Source of the DNA: Salegentibacter lacus
GTDB lineage: Bacteria > Bacteroidota > Bacteroidia > Flavobacteriales > Flavobacteriaceae
Length of the DNA: 64,000 bases
NCBI RefSeq assembly: GCF_020164555.1
Contig: NZ_JAIQZB010000001.1
Span: forward strand, 186,001 to 250,000
Direction of reading: 5' to 3'
In this document: one piece after another, positions 49,101 to 58,106 of the stretch
How the letters are laid out: every line of letters begins with the position of its first letter
Position numbering within the stretch: position 1 is the stretch's first letter
Translations under genes and position numbers: made by a program
The notes under the pieces: generated by a model
What the model saw: only the letters and a program-made list of their open reading frames with translations
What the model was told of the DNA's origin: nothing
Databases searched by the model: none

Positions 49101-49374
49101 GAGAGATGCAAATGCGGGTCATGTTTACGATGCTTCTTTCGTAAAACTTAGAGAGGCTAACCTAACGTACGCTTTTGGAGAAGAAATGATAGACAGACTA
49201 CCATTTACCAGAGCTTCTGTTTCATTAATTGGTAGAAACCTTTGGATTATTCATAAGAACATTCCATATTCAGATCCTGAAGCTGGACTTAGTGCAGGTA
49301 ACGTTCAGGGATACCAATCTGGTGCATACCCTACCTTTAGAGAAATTGGCGCAAGTCTTAAACTTAACTTTTAA
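46156..49374 (+). CDS. SusC/RagA family TonB-linked outer-membrane protein
   Basis: A 1072-residue TonB-dependent transporter. Signal peptide about 1-22 (LLVLAVQITFAQ), CarboxypepD-reg-like domain about 24-100 (ITGTVVDEDGLPLPGVTVLI), then the plug with SusC signature AVVVTALGIQREKKSLGYAT and VLKGAAATALYGARAANGAI. The barrel ends FREIGASLKLNF. With the next gene it forms a SusCD pump that imports large ligands. No CAZyme, peptidase, sulfatase or ECF/anti-sigma pair lies beside it, so its substrate cannot be guessed. Confidence 0.95.
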   Translation: MRTKFSSILTLLLVLAVQITFAQERTITGTVVDEDGLPLPGVTVLIQGTNTGTQTDFDGNYSITANQGDVLVYSFVGMETADYTVANNDTIDVTLTTDSAQLDAVVVTALGIQREKKSLGYATQEVQGAEVSDVPTQNFMNSLSGKVAGLSIKGSGTMGGSTNVVIRGNASLTGNNQALFVIDGTPISNNTPNTADQQAGRGGYDYGNAASDINPNDIESINVLKGAAATALYGARAANGAIIIETKKGSKQKGIGISINSTFMTSSVDDNTLPVYQDQYGAGYGPYYDTPFFNTYGNLDLPDGFDSNTPFTPFTEDASFGAAFDGQPIYQWNSIYPQLDTYQQATPWQAAENTPNDIWERGYTAINSVALSGGNETSTFRLGVTNLNNQGNLPNSRIKRNNIKFSGSHEFTDNFSAGANITYTKTDGKGRYGTGYDSENPMQSFRQWFQTNVDIYEQREAYLQTGQNITWNPNSPTNRTPIYMDNPYWTRYENFQTDTRNRYFGNFNLNYEINDVFSVVGRFSFDTFDELQEERRNVGSSGVSGYSRYNGRAAEYNYDLILNFNKDITDGLNLDGNLGWNLRRNDNSSIRASTNGGLNAPGFYALSNSVDPINPPDEYDATRMIDGIYARASLGYLDTYYIEGTVRRDRSSTLPAENNTFYYPSISTSVLLSNIVEADWLNFAKLRANYAEVGNDAAPYSVLNTYVLSTPFGGAGVAGNQATLNNANLSPERTKSYEVGVEANFLDRRIGFDLSYYNSQTEDQITPVPVSMASGFTSVFFNAGTIENKGVEVSLRLNPIRSEDFNWNMTVNWARNRSEVLNLAQDIDNLELASLQGGISINATPGEPYGTIRGTDYIYDDNGNKTVGSNGYYLTTPNSNNIIGNILPDWTGGIQNTFQYKNLSLGFLIDIQKGGDIFSLDTWYGYATGVYDQSVGTNDLGNPMRNSLANGGGIVLPGVNENGEPNSTRADFSTYANPYGYARDANAGHVYDASFVKLREANLTYAFGEEMIDRLPFTRASVSLIGRNLWIIHKNIPYSDPEAGLSAGNVQGYQSGAYPTFREIGASLKLNF

Positions 49375-49385
49375 TAAATATTAAA

Positions 49386-50822
49386 ATGAAAAAATATATA
49401 TTAACTTTTATTGCTCTGACAACACTTTGGTCTTGCCAAACAGATGAGCAATATGAAGATCTCAACAGAGATCCAAAAAATCCGACAGATGTAGCTGCAG
49501 ACTTCTTGTTTACCAGTGCTACGGTAGATTTAAGTAGCCATATGGCCAGTCCCAACGTGAACATAAACATTTTTAGGTTTATAGCACAATACTGGACAGC
49601 TACTACCTACTTAGATGAACCTAACTATAATTTGACCAACCGAGGTATTCCTCAAAATCACTGGAATAGATTGTATAGATGGGTTATTTACAATCTAGAT
49701 GATGCTAAAGAAAAAGTTCAGGACGATGAAACGCTTAGTGAAGGTGATAGAACTGCGAGAATTGCACAGATTGAAGTTTTACAAGTTTACGCCTGGCAAG
49801 TACTTGTTGATACTTTTGGCGATATTCCTTATTCTGAAGCCTTAAGCGGCTCAGAAAATATTACACCTGCTTACGACGATGCAGCAACTATTTACGAAAA
49901 TTTGATTTCCAGAATAGGTACTGCAAGTTCAAACCTAAGTGCAGGACAGGGCTTTTCTGGTGCGGATGTACTATACGATGGAGATATGTCTAAATGGGAG
50001 AAATTTGCAAATTCGCTTCAATTAAGATTAGCAATGCAAATTTCAGATGCTGAGGGTTTTCAAACACTCTCAAAAGATGCTGCTGAACAAGCTTATGCTA
50101 ATGGAGTATTTGAAAGCAATGCAGATAATGCAACTTTAGAGTTTCAATCGGCACCTCCAAACACTAACCCTCTTTGGGAAGATTTGGTACAGAGTGGACG
50201 TTCAGATTATGTTTCAGCCAACACAGTTGTAGATGTATTAAACGAATTAGAAGATCCTAGAAGATCAGCTTATTTGGATACAAATTTAAGCAGCGGTGAA
50301 TACGTTGGTGGTGTTTATGGAGGAAGTAATTCTTTCCAGAATTATACACACGTAGGAGACGCTTTTAGAGAGCCAACCCATCCAGGTATCCTTATGGACT
50401 ACGCAGAAGTTAGATTCCTTCTTGCAGATGCTGCAAGCGATGATAATAATTATTCTGTAGGCGGTACTGCTGAAGAACATTACGAAGCTGCAATTACTGC
50501 TTCAATGGAATACTGGAATGTTTCTGAAGAAGAAATTGAAGATTACCTTTCAGATGGTGATGTTGCATACAATGGCTCTGAAGAGCAATTAGCAACTCAG
50601 TTCTGGTTAGCTATGTACGACAACCCATTTCAAGGATGGAATGTTTGGAGAAGATTTGATGCTCCAGAATTCAACCTGCCAGAAGATTCTGGGAATGAGG
50701 TACCGTTACGTTACACCTACCCAATTAACGAGCAAAACTTAAACAATGCTAACTGGAGCTCAGCTTCAGATGCTATTGGCGGGGATGATCAACTAACTCC
50801 TATATTCTGGGACGAAGAGTAA
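49386..50822 (+). CDS. SusD/RagB family lipoprotein
   Basis: A 478-residue surface lipoprotein. Lipobox TTLWSC with Cys17; the mature start DEQYEDLNRDPKNPTDVAAD is typical of the SusD-like group. SusD caps the SusC barrel and binds ligand. The start is 11 bases after the susC stop. TPR-like helices are visible (YAWQVLVDTFGDIPYSEALS), a motif shared with SusD-like 2 proteins. Confidence 0.93.
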   Translation: MKKYILTFIALTTLWSCQTDEQYEDLNRDPKNPTDVAADFLFTSATVDLSSHMASPNVNINIFRFIAQYWTATTYLDEPNYNLTNRGIPQNHWNRLYRWVIYNLDDAKEKVQDDETLSEGDRTARIAQIEVLQVYAWQVLVDTFGDIPYSEALSGSENITPAYDDAATIYENLISRIGTASSNLSAGQGFSGADVLYDGDMSKWEKFANSLQLRLAMQISDAEGFQTLSKDAAEQAYANGVFESNADNATLEFQSAPPNTNPLWEDLVQSGRSDYVSANTVVDVLNELEDPRRSAYLDTNLSSGEYVGGVYGGSNSFQNYTHVGDAFREPTHPGILMDYAEVRFLLADAASDDNNYSVGGTAEEHYEAAITASMEYWNVSEEEIEDYLSDGDVAYNGSEEQLATQFWLAMYDNPFQGWNVWRRFDAPEFNLPEDSGNEVPLRYTYPINEQNLNNANWSSASDAIGGDDQLTPIFWDEE

Positions 50823-50857
50823 TTGGTAATTTGAACAATAACTTTAAAAAATATAAA

Positions 50858-51568
50858 ATGAAAAACATTTTTAAATATATAAGCTTCTGTTTAATTGCAG
50901 TAGTTGGCTTATCATCTTGTGAACCAGATGATAACGGATATAGAGATGACAACCGGGAGGTAGGCGGCTATGCTCACCTACAAACCCGAAGCCTTACAGT
51001 TTTTGACTTTGATCAAGACTTAAGCATCGGATTATTTACAGCTGAAGGTGTTACTATAGAATCAGTAGAAATTGTTCATGACGGTAGCGTTATAAGTACT
51101 GCTGATATTTCTGGTGATATAGCAACTTTTAATGCTTCAGATCTTGGAGATTTTGAAGCAGGAGATTCATTTCCGGTAAGAGTTAAAACTATGCTATCTA
51201 ATGGTCAAGTTTCTGATGATCCAGCAACAATTAATATAGGCAAAGCTGTAGCTCTTGGAGACGATAATCCAGAAGAAGCTCCAATCAATATGTTAGATGA
51301 CGTTGAGTTAGAGTATAGTGTTAGCACTACTTCTGCTCCAATAGACGAAGTAAGTCTTTGGATCAAAAACGGAGAAGATGGTGAGTATACTGAAATTGTT
51401 ACAGATCTTAACACTGAAAGCGGAAGCGTTAGTATGGGTGATATTGATTATAGTGGTCTTAACCTGGAAGTTGGTGATGTTATTTTCTACCAATTTACTG
51501 CTACACGCGGTGATTTAACCGAAGGTGCAGAAGGTGAAATCCTAGTTCTTGAAGAAGACGACAATTAA
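50858..51568 (+). CDS. SusE-like surface lipoprotein
   Basis: A 236-residue lipoprotein from ATG 50858 (an upstream TTG frame at 50831 is less likely). Lipobox VGLSSC, Cys21, followed by an acidic linker (EPDDNGYRDDNREVGG) and two beta-sandwich-like modules. Third gene of the operon, in the position of a SusE/SusF or surface-glycan-binding protein; direct homology is not established. A terminator follows. Confidence 0.75.
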   Translation: MKNIFKYISFCLIAVVGLSSCEPDDNGYRDDNREVGGYAHLQTRSLTVFDFDQDLSIGLFTAEGVTIESVEIVHDGSVISTADISGDIATFNASDLGDFEAGDSFPVRVKTMLSNGQVSDDPATINIGKAVALGDDNPEEAPINMLDDVELEYSVSTTSAPIDEVSLWIKNGEDGEYTEIVTDLNTESGSVSMGDIDYSGLNLEVGDVIFYQFTATRGDLTEGAEGEILVLEEDDN

Positions 51569-51587
51569 ATCTCTTCCTTTTAATATT

Positions 51588-51619
51588 GAAAAAGCCACCC
51601 AATATGGGTGGTTTTTTTA
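51588..51619 (+). terminator. terminator of the susCDE-like operon
   Basis: GCCACCCA pairs with TGGGTGGT, flanked by A-run and T7. It lies 20 bases after the stop codon. Confidence 0.8.
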
Positions 51620-51652
51620 TGCATAAAGTTTATTAAATTTAACCACAAACCA

Positions 51653-51660
51653 TACCTTTG
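51653..51660 (+). promoter_or_regulatory. -7 box of rlmB-like gene, nearly leaderless
   Basis: TACCTTTG matches TAnnTTTG and ends only 4 bases before the ATG at 51665. Transcription starting about 7 bases after the box would begin at or inside the first codon. Confidence 0.55.
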
Positions 51661-51664
51661 CCGT

Positions 51665-52405
51665 ATGGAAGAAACTACGCGTATTTTTGGAATTAGAGCT
51701 GTTATAGAAGCAATTCAGGGAGGAAAAAGTATAGATAAGGTTTACATACAAAAAGGCCTCTCAGGACCTTTATTTATGGAGTTAAATCATCTTATTCAAA
51801 AAGGCAATTATAATATTTCCTTTGTTCCTGAAGAAAAGCTTCATAAACTTTCCAAAGGAAATCACCAGGGCGTGGTAGCTACTATCTCCCCAATTAAATT
51901 TGGAAATCTTGAAGAAACCATCGAGAAGATTCTCGTAGAAAAGACCACTCCCCTTTTCCTATTGCTGGACCAGATTACCGATGTGCGTAATTTTGGAGCA
52001 ATTATAAGAACCGCAGAATGCACCGGTGTTGACGCCATAATTATTCCAGAAAAAGGAGGCGCACCATTAAATGCCGATACCGTTAAAACATCGGCCGGCG
52101 GAGTTTTCAATCTTCCCATTGTAAAAGTAAATCATATAAAGGATGCTGTTTTCTATTTACAATCTTCAGGCGTACAACTTGTAGCCGCTACCGAAAAAAC
52201 AGATGATACCGTTTATGATGTTGATTTTAATAAGCCTTCAGCGATAGTTATGGGTAACGAAGCAAAAGGAGTTTCAAATTCAATTTTAAAAAGTGTAGAT
52301 AAGAAAGCTAAACTTCCAATGTTTGGAAAAATTGAATCTTTAAATGTTTCAGTAGCCTGTGGAGTATTTTTATATGAAGCGATAAGACAAAGACAAAGCT
52401 CTTAA
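51665..52405 (+). CDS. rlmB: 23S rRNA 2'-O-methyltransferase, RlmB/TrmH family
   Basis: A 246-residue SpoU methyltransferase starting at ATG 51665; the longer frame from 51608 would start in the terminator. The N-terminal substrate-binding domain (IFGIRAVIEAIQGGKSIDKV) and the knotted SPOUT domain with motif 1 DVRNFGAIIRTAECTGVDAI, motif 2 IVMGNEAKGVSNSIL and motif 3 PMFGKIESLNVSVACGVFLY are present. It probably methylates a guanosine in 23S rRNA; the exact target is by family only. Confidence 0.9.
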   Translation: MEETTRIFGIRAVIEAIQGGKSIDKVYIQKGLSGPLFMELNHLIQKGNYNISFVPEEKLHKLSKGNHQGVVATISPIKFGNLEETIEKILVEKTTPLFLLLDQITDVRNFGAIIRTAECTGVDAIIIPEKGGAPLNADTVKTSAGGVFNLPIVKVNHIKDAVFYLQSSGVQLVAATEKTDDTVYDVDFNKPSAIVMGNEAKGVSNSILKSVDKKAKLPMFGKIESLNVSVACGVFLYEAIRQRQSS

Positions 52406-52428
52406 AAGCGAGAGAATGAATTGAAGAT

Positions 52429-53178
52429 TTATTCTTTCTTTTCCTCTGATTTTTTATAAAAATAGCGATAAGAGATTCCTGAGTTTTCTTCGGTCTCTTC
52501 TTCCTCTACTTCAAAACGTCTTTCGATGAAATTCCCCTTTTCATCAAAATGCTGCATAAATAAATCTTCCTCTTCCTTATATTCCGGTTTTTCCCATTCA
52601 TATTTGGGAGATTTAATACTATTTTTCCGGTAAATAATAGATAAAACGAATCCGGAAATTAAACCAGAAAGGTGTCCTTCCCAGGAAATTTCAGGGTTAA
52701 TGGGAGTAACATACCACAGCATTCCACCATATAGAAAAACTACAATTAATGAAAGTGCTACCAGTCTATAATATTTGGAGAAAATTCCTTTGAAAAATAA
52801 GAAAGCGGCAAGCATATAAATAATGCCACTTGCTCCAATATGGTTAGCAGGTCGTCCAATACTCCATGTTAGAATTCCGGTAAGTAATAAACCAATAATA
52901 AGTACCGGCCAGCTAATCTTTCTGTAGAAATAAAAAAGAGACATAGAAAGCACGAAAAGCGGAATCGTATTATTAAATAAATGCTTTATATCTCCGTGAA
53001 TAAATGGCGAAAATAAAATGCCCCGCAAACCTTTAACTTCTCCCGGGCGCACACCAAAATTGTTAAAACTAATCCCAAAGCGAATTTCAAACCAAAAAAC
53101 GATCCAAATAAGCAGCACAAAGAGGATGGGATATCCCAAAACGCCTGTGGTAAAAACAAATGGACTGGACTGTTTCAA
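52429..53178 (-). CDS. rhomboid family intramembrane serine protease
   Basis: A 249-residue protein with six membrane segments. Catalytic Ser117 in HIGASGIIY and His169 in WEGHLSG form the expected dyad; the N/H support residues are in HGDIKHLFNNTIP. The C-terminal 60 residues are cytoplasmic and acidic (EEDLFMQHFDEKGNFIERRF). It cleaves membrane-embedded substrates; none are known here. Divergent from rarA, convergent with rlmB. Confidence 0.93.
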   Translation of the reverse strand: MKQSSPFVFTTGVLGYPILFVLLIWIVFWFEIRFGISFNNFGVRPGEVKGLRGILFSPFIHGDIKHLFNNTIPLFVLSMSLFYFYRKISWPVLIIGLLLTGILTWSIGRPANHIGASGIIYMLAAFLFFKGIFSKYYRLVALSLIVVFLYGGMLWYVTPINPEISWEGHLSGLISGFVLSIIYRKNSIKSPKYEWEKPEYKEEEDLFMQHFDEKGNFIERRFEVEEEETEENSGISYRYFYKKSEEKKE

Positions 53179-53251
53179 AAGAATTAGTTTCTTTTAATAT
53201 TACAAAAAAGAATCCATTTGTTAATAGATGACAAAGTGTTATTCAAATTAC

Positions 53252-53259
53252 TAATTTTG
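53252..53259 (+). promoter_or_regulatory. -7 box of rarA, nearly leaderless
   Basis: TAATTTTG fits TAnnTTTG and ends 4 bases before the ATG 53264, the same spacing as at the rlmB gene. Confidence 0.5.
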
Positions 53260-53263
53260 TCAG

Positions 53264-54538
53264 ATGAGCAAACCATTAGCAGAACGATTAAGACCACAAA
53301 CTTTAGACGATTATTTAAGTCAACAACACCTTATTGGTCCAAAAGGAGCATTACGGCAACAGCTCAAACAGGGTATTATTCCTTCGATAATCTTCTGGGG
53401 ACCTCCGGGAGTGGGTAAAACTACTTTGGCAAATATTATCGCCTCAACTTCAGATAGGCCTTTCTTTACGCTAAGCGCTATTAGCAGCGGCGTGAAAGAT
53501 GTTCGCGACGTGATAGAAAAAGCAAAGAAAAGCGATGGTTTGTTTACTACTAAAAATCCTATCCTGTTTATAGATGAGATTCATCGGTTCAGCAAATCGC
53601 AGCAGGATTCACTTTTAGGTGCAGTAGAAAAAGGCTGGGTTACTCTTATTGGTGCAACTACCGAAAACCCCAGTTTTGAAGTTATTTCTGCTTTACTTTC
53701 CCGTTGCCAGGTTTATATTTTAAAACCCTTCAGCAAAGAAGACTTAGTTGCGCTTTTGGAAAGGGCGATGCGGGAAGATAAAATTATTGCTTCAAAAAAT
53801 ATAAAACTAAAGGAAACCGAAGCCTTACTTAGATTAAGTGGTGGCGATGCCAGAAAATTGCTTAATATTTTTGAACTTTTAGTTACTTCTTCTGAAGGTG
53901 ACCTGGAAATCACCAACGAACTCGTTTTTAACAGGGTTCAACAAAACACGGTACTTTACGACAAAGCCGGCGAACAGCATTACGATATTATTTCGGCATT
54001 TATAAAATCTATTCGCGGCAGTGATCCCAACGCTGCAGTTTACTGGCTTGCAAGAATGATAGAAGGCGGGGAAGATGTCAAATTTATCGCTCGTAGGTTA
54101 TTAATTTTAGCTAGTGAAGATATAGGAAATGCCAATCCAACTGCCCTGGTTATCGCAAATAGCACTTTCCAGGCGGTGACTACTATTGGTTTTCCCGAAG
54201 CCAGAATTGTCTTGAGTCAATGCGTGACTTACCTGGCCACTTCACCTAAAAGCAATGCAGCTTATATGGCGATTAACCAGGCGCAAAGTGCAGTTAAAAA
54301 GACAGGAAATCTCTCGGTACCTCTATCGATTAGAAATGCTCCTACCAAATTAATGAAAGATATTGGCTACGGAAAAGATTATAAATATGCCCATAACCAC
54401 GAAAACAATTTTGTTGAAGCCGAATTTTTACCCGACGAATTAAAAAGCACTAAGTTTTATGATCCCGGGAATAATCCCAGGGAAAATGCGCAGCGGGAAT
54501 TTCTAAAAAAACGCTGGAAAACCAAGTATAATTATTGA
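53264..54538 (+). CDS. rarA: replication-associated recombination protein A (RarA/MgsA)
   Basis: A 424-residue clamp-loader-like AAA+ ATPase. Walker [10 protein letters not shown] (46-54), Walker [10 protein letters not shown] (101-109), sensor 1 [11 protein letters not shown], sensor 2 [10 protein letters not shown] and the MgsA C-terminal domain ([20 protein letters not shown]). It acts at stalled replication forks. The stop overlaps a convergent gene by 7 bases. Confidence 0.95.
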   Translation: MSKPLAERLRPQTLDDYLSQQHLIGPKGALRQQLKQGIIPSIIFWGPPGVGKTTLANIIASTSDRPFFTLSAISSGVKDVRDVIEKAKKSDGLFTTKNPILFIDEIHRFSKSQQDSLLGAVEKGWVTLIGATTENPSFEVISALLSRCQVYILKPFSKEDLVALLERAMREDKIIASKNIKLKETEALLRLSGGDARKLLNIFELLVTSSEGDLEITNELVFNRVQQNTVLYDKAGEQHYDIISAFIKSIRGSDPNAAVYWLARMIEGGEDVKFIARRLLILASEDIGNANPTALVIANSTFQAVTTIGFPEARIVLSQCVTYLATSPKSNAAYMAINQAQSAVKKTGNLSVPLSIRNAPTKLMKDIGYGKDYKYAHNHENNFVEAEFLPDELKSTKFYDPGNNPRENAQREFLKKRWKTKYNY

Positions 54539-55398
54539 TTGGCCGAAGCTTTATAAACCTGCTTTACTGAGTTATTTTCCTGGTTTAGATATTCTACCAC
54601 CAAATTGCCACCTTCATCAAAAAAGGCAACGCCCTGGCGGGTTAGCGATTTGTATATAAAACTATCATCATTTCCCGATTTCACCAGTACGGCAAATGGT
54701 TCTTCAGAATTTTCCTGAAAAAATGAATATCCTGAATTGGACTTTTCGAGGAAATAAGCAGAACCATCTTTTTCAAAATTTAATTCTTTTACTGAAGCGT
54801 TATCTATCATTGGGTTTTCAACTACCACTTCAGCCGGAGCCGTAACAGGAGTTTTAACGTCATCGGAAGCTTCAGGAGCCCGGGTTTCCGGTTCGGCCTG
54901 CGCTATTTCAGCATTTTCTGTAACTGCCGGCTGCCCATCACTTGAAGGTGCAGGAGCTGAAACCTCACCAGGGTTAAATTCGTAATTCAATTCTTCAATA
55001 TCACTAAAGGCATCCCGCAAAGCTTCGTGATGTGCTGCTTTAAACTCTTTTATCCTACTTCTCCCCTCTTTGGTTTCAAAAACAATATTACCGCGACAGT
55101 CTTCCAACTGAACCACCAATTTAGTAACAAACAAACCAGAATTATCTTTCACTTTAGCGGCAAGACCTAAACAATAATTCTCCAGAAGATCTGCAGGCTT
55201 TTCTTCATTTCTCATTAAGGCTTCAAAACCATACTTCTCAAAGAGGAATTTGGTAAGCGCATTTAATTGATATTGATTTTTTTCTTTAGAAAGTTCAAAC
55301 TCTTCAGGAACGATCACATATTTATATTGATCGAGATCTTGAGCAAGCATTGATACCGTTCCTATAAAGAAGGTGAGTATAAAAATTATATTTTTCAT
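54532..55398 (-). CDS. secreted hypothetical protein
   Basis: A 288-residue protein with a signal peptide (about 1-19, IIFILTFFIGTVSMLAQ). The body has a folded N-terminal domain (YKYVIVPEEFELSKEKNQYQ), an Ala/Pro/Glu-rich linker (about 143-200) and a C-terminal beta domain. Last gene of a three-gene envelope operon (lipoprotein, DUF5723, this). Function unknown. Confidence 0.75.
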   Translation of the reverse strand: MKNIIFILTFFIGTVSMLAQDLDQYKYVIVPEEFELSKEKNQYQLNALTKFLFEKYGFEALMRNEEKPADLLENYCLGLAAKVKDNSGLFVTKLVVQLEDCRGNIVFETKEGRSRIKEFKAAHHEALRDAFSDIEELNYEFNPGEVSAPAPSSDGQPAVTENAEIAQAEPETRAPEASDDVKTPVTAPAEVVVENPMIDNASVKELNFEKDGSAYFLEKSNSGYSFFQENSEEPFAVLVKSGNDDSFIYKSLTRQGVAFFDEGGNLVVEYLNQENNSVKQVYKASANQ

Positions 55399-55408
55399 TT
55401 ATATATTT

Positions 55409-56815
55409 TTAATCATTAAAAATCAGCTGCATTCCTAGTTGAAGGGAAGCACTATGAGCTTTTGCCAAATTAGGGAAAGCCAGCAAATTATTGGCTGCCA
55501 GATGCACATTAAATTTATTAAAAGTTCTTGTATACATCAAGCCAATATTCGTTAAAGAATAATCGTCTAAGGAATAAGACACTTTAAAACGCTGATTATC
55601 ATTTATTTTTCTATCCCAATATGTAGTGAATGAATAAACGAAACCTTTCGGTCTTTTTACACCGCTAAGTTGCATTCCCAGCAAATTCATATACCTTACT
55701 TTTTTTACGCTTAGATAATGACAAGGTAAAAATGCCGGCCCAAAACCGTATTCCATAGCAAAGTTTGCCTTTATTGGTCGCCAGGTTGTGTACGATTCGT
55801 TGGTAGTTTCATCTCTAAGATTTCTATCTACTTCATCTTCAAAGTCGTCCCAATAGGGTATGGCTTCGTCATTTTCATCTAAATCTGGAAATAGCGGTTC
55901 AATTCCACTGGTTTCATAAGCGCCGAAGTACCTGTAATTCTCAACCTCTTTATGTTGAAAAACAGCCCCAAGATCCTGTACCGAACCTGAAAGAATAAAT
56001 TGTTCGTCAAGGATATAAGAAAGGCCCAGGTCTAACCCAAAACCAACATTTCCACCAAAGAAAGACCGGCTTAACAATTCGGCCGTAGCCTGGTCTACGG
56101 TCATCCCTTCCTCCTCTTTTAAAGGGGCAAAACCTGAAGTATTAATTAAAACATTCATATTTACAACTTCGTGATTGTAGACATTCCTGCCATCTGGAGT
56201 AGAATAGGTAGTAAACCTACCGGTATTGCCTGTGCTTTCGGCATTAAAAATTCCCGAATACAATTTAGCCCTGGCTCCCACCGTAAGTCGGTTATCGAAT
56301 TTATGGTTAATTCCCAGGTGATAAACCGTCATAATTTCACCGGTAAAAGAGACATCACTAAAATCGAAAGGTTGATTCAAGTAATCGCTATTACCTTCGT
56401 TGGCCAGTATCGCAGGTCCTTTTGGGAAATAGGCAAAGAGATCCATTTCCTGGTAGATTCCGGTAGAGAGGTAATTTTCTCTATCTATTTTCCACCCTAT
56501 AGAGAATATTTCCAGCTGCTGATTTACCGAAAAATAATCCCTGGAATCCATGCTACGCATAGTTTCCTGAACTCGAGTATTAATATTTGTACCATCATCG
56601 GCAAAAATATCATAAAGATCGGCTCCCGTGGAACCAGCAGAAAGATGAATTTGAGAAAAAAGAGGTATTCCAATATGGCCGGTAAAATTAATTTGAGCTC
56701 CGGGATTACTCATTAAAGTTTGCGGAAGATCGTCTACATTAAACAGCAGCGGTTTATTTTGGGCTACAACCGTACCGGAAATAATTAAGAAAAAGCCTAT
56801 AAGTCTCCACATCAT
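55409..56815 (-). CDS. DUF5723 family outer-membrane protein
   Basis: A 468-residue protein with a signal peptide (about 1-18, LIGFFLIISGTVVAQ). It looks like a beta-barrel of the DUF5723 family, with SNPGAQINFTGHIGIPLFSQ near the N-terminus and QDLGAVFQH in the body. It overlaps the preceding lipoprotein by one base. The family is found in Bacteroidota and has no established role. Confidence 0.8.
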   Translation of the reverse strand: MMWRLIGFFLIISGTVVAQNKPLLFNVDDLPQTLMSNPGAQINFTGHIGIPLFSQIHLSAGSTGADLYDIFADDGTNINTRVQETMRSMDSRDYFSVNQQLEIFSIGWKIDRENYLSTGIYQEMDLFAYFPKGPAILANEGNSDYLNQPFDFSDVSFTGEIMTVYHLGINHKFDNRLTVGARAKLYSGIFNAESTGNTGRFTTYSTPDGRNVYNHEVVNMNVLINTSGFAPLKEEEGMTVDQATAELLSRSFFGGNVGFGLDLGLSYILDEQFILSGSVQDLGAVFQHKEVENYRYFGAYETSGIEPLFPDLDENDEAIPYWDDFEDEVDRNLRDETTNESYTTWRPIKANFAMEYGFGPAFLPCHYLSVKKVRYMNLLGMQLSGVKRPKGFVYSFTTYWDRKINDNQRFKVSYSLDDYSLTNIGLMYTRTFNKFNVHLAANNLLAFPNLAKAHSASLQLGMQLIFND

Positions 56816-57369
56816 TAAAATTCAAACGAAAAGAGGCCTTTTGAAGCGAAATCCAATTCACCCTCAAATTTCCCAGATCCCGGCTGCACCTCTAATTCAA
56901 CAACCATTTTTATAGTTCTGCGCACTAAATGTATACGATCTTCTTCAATAAATTCAAATTGCTCTGTAGTTACGGGATTACCATCAACACCGGGTTTTAT
57001 AGTATAGTTCACCGCAAATTGTTCCCTGTTGTCATCAGACAAAAATCTTATTTTACTTTCAATCTCCCGGGGAAAGGTATTAATATGCCTAAAATAAAAT
57101 TCTACTGAAAAAAGATCTTCCTGAATATAAGAATCGTCCAGAAATTCTAAACGAACTGTATCGCTTATATGGGTTTTACTATTTCCGGTAGAAGGATCTA
57201 TAAAATGAGACTGATCTATATCGTAAATAAGAAGATCTATTTGTATATCTGGACTTAAACTAATATCCTCTCTTTGTTCCAGATCTACATCTTTCACGCA
57301 ACTGCACAATGCGCAACCTATAAGTATAAAGCCTATAATTTTGGTAATAAAGTTTGAAACAAATTTCAT
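56815..57369 (-). CDS. lipoprotein, hypothetical
   Basis: A 184-residue lipoprotein from ATG 57369 (MKFVSNFITKIIGFILIGCA), with lipobox LCSC and the lipid-bearing Cys24; a longer frame opens at 57381. The mature part is a beta-rich domain (VKDVDLEQREDISLSPDIQI). First gene of the envelope operon. Function unknown. Confidence 0.78.
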   Translation of the reverse strand: MKFVSNFITKIIGFILIGCALCSCVKDVDLEQREDISLSPDIQIDLLIYDIDQSHFIDPSTGNSKTHISDTVRLEFLDDSYIQEDLFSVEFYFRHINTFPREIESKIRFLSDDNREQFAVNYTIKPGVDGNPVTTEQFEFIEEDRIHLVRRTIKMVVELEVQPGSGKFEGELDFASKGLFSFEF

Positions 57370-57416
57370 TAGGCAATGCATTAGGTAGCACTAACGAAAT
57401 TAACAAAAGATTATTA

Positions 57417-58106
57417 CTACAAATAGGTCTTTAGTTCATTTAACGTTTTAATATGTGTTACACCGATATTTTCTTTATTTCGATAGTAGTCAAAGAAGAT
57501 GGGTTTTATACCGCAGTTTGCCGCACCGGTACAATCGGCTTCAAAATTATCGCCAATCATAATACTGTTTTCGGGCGTAGCCGAGGATTTTTTAAGTGCG
57601 GTTTCAAAAATTAGTTTATTAGGTTTTTTCACCCCTGCCTCTTCAGAAGTAGTAATTGTAGTAAAATACTTACTTATCCCGGAATTGTTAAGTTTTTTAT
57701 GCTGTACTTCTTCAAAACCGTTTGTTATAATATGTAATTCATAACTTTTATGAAGGTAATCCAAAACCTCTTTACTGCCGTCCAAAAGATGATTATGATC
57801 GGGCAGGTATTCTATATAATCTATAGCAATATTATCTATTAAATCATTATCGGCTTCAAATTTTAAAAGATCAAAACTATCTTTTAATCGCCCATAACGT
57901 AGCGCTTCTTTTGTAACTTCATCCTTTCTATAACGCTCCCAGTATTTAAAATTTACAGGCATATAAATCTCAAGAAAAGCGTTTATTTCGAGAGGAATAT
58001 TCCTGAATTTAAAAACACGCTCAAAAGCCAGGGCAGAATTTCTATCAAAATCCCATAAAGTGTGATCTAAATCGAAGAAAATATGGTTAATATTATTTAA
58101 TTTCAT
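57417..58106 (-). CDS. YjjG-like HAD phosphatase (noncanonical pyrimidine nucleotidase)
   Basis: A 229-residue HAD hydrolase. Motif I FFDLDHTLWDF, motif II HIITNGF and motif IV MIGDNFEADCTGAANCGIKP are intact, with a cap domain between I and II. YjjG enzymes remove phosphate from noncanonical pyrimidine nucleotides. Its ATG overlaps the stop of the deacetylase-like gene by 14 bases. Confidence 0.88.
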   Translation of the reverse strand: MKLNNINHIFFDLDHTLWDFDRNSALAFERVFKFRNIPLEINAFLEIYMPVNFKYWERYRKDEVTKEALRYGRLKDSFDLLKFEADNDLIDNIAIDYIEYLPDHNHLLDGSKEVLDYLHKSYELHIITNGFEEVQHKKLNNSGISKYFTTITTSEEAGVKKPNKLIFETALKKSSATPENSIMIGDNFEADCTGAANCGIKPIFFDYYRNKENIGVTHIKTLNELKTYL

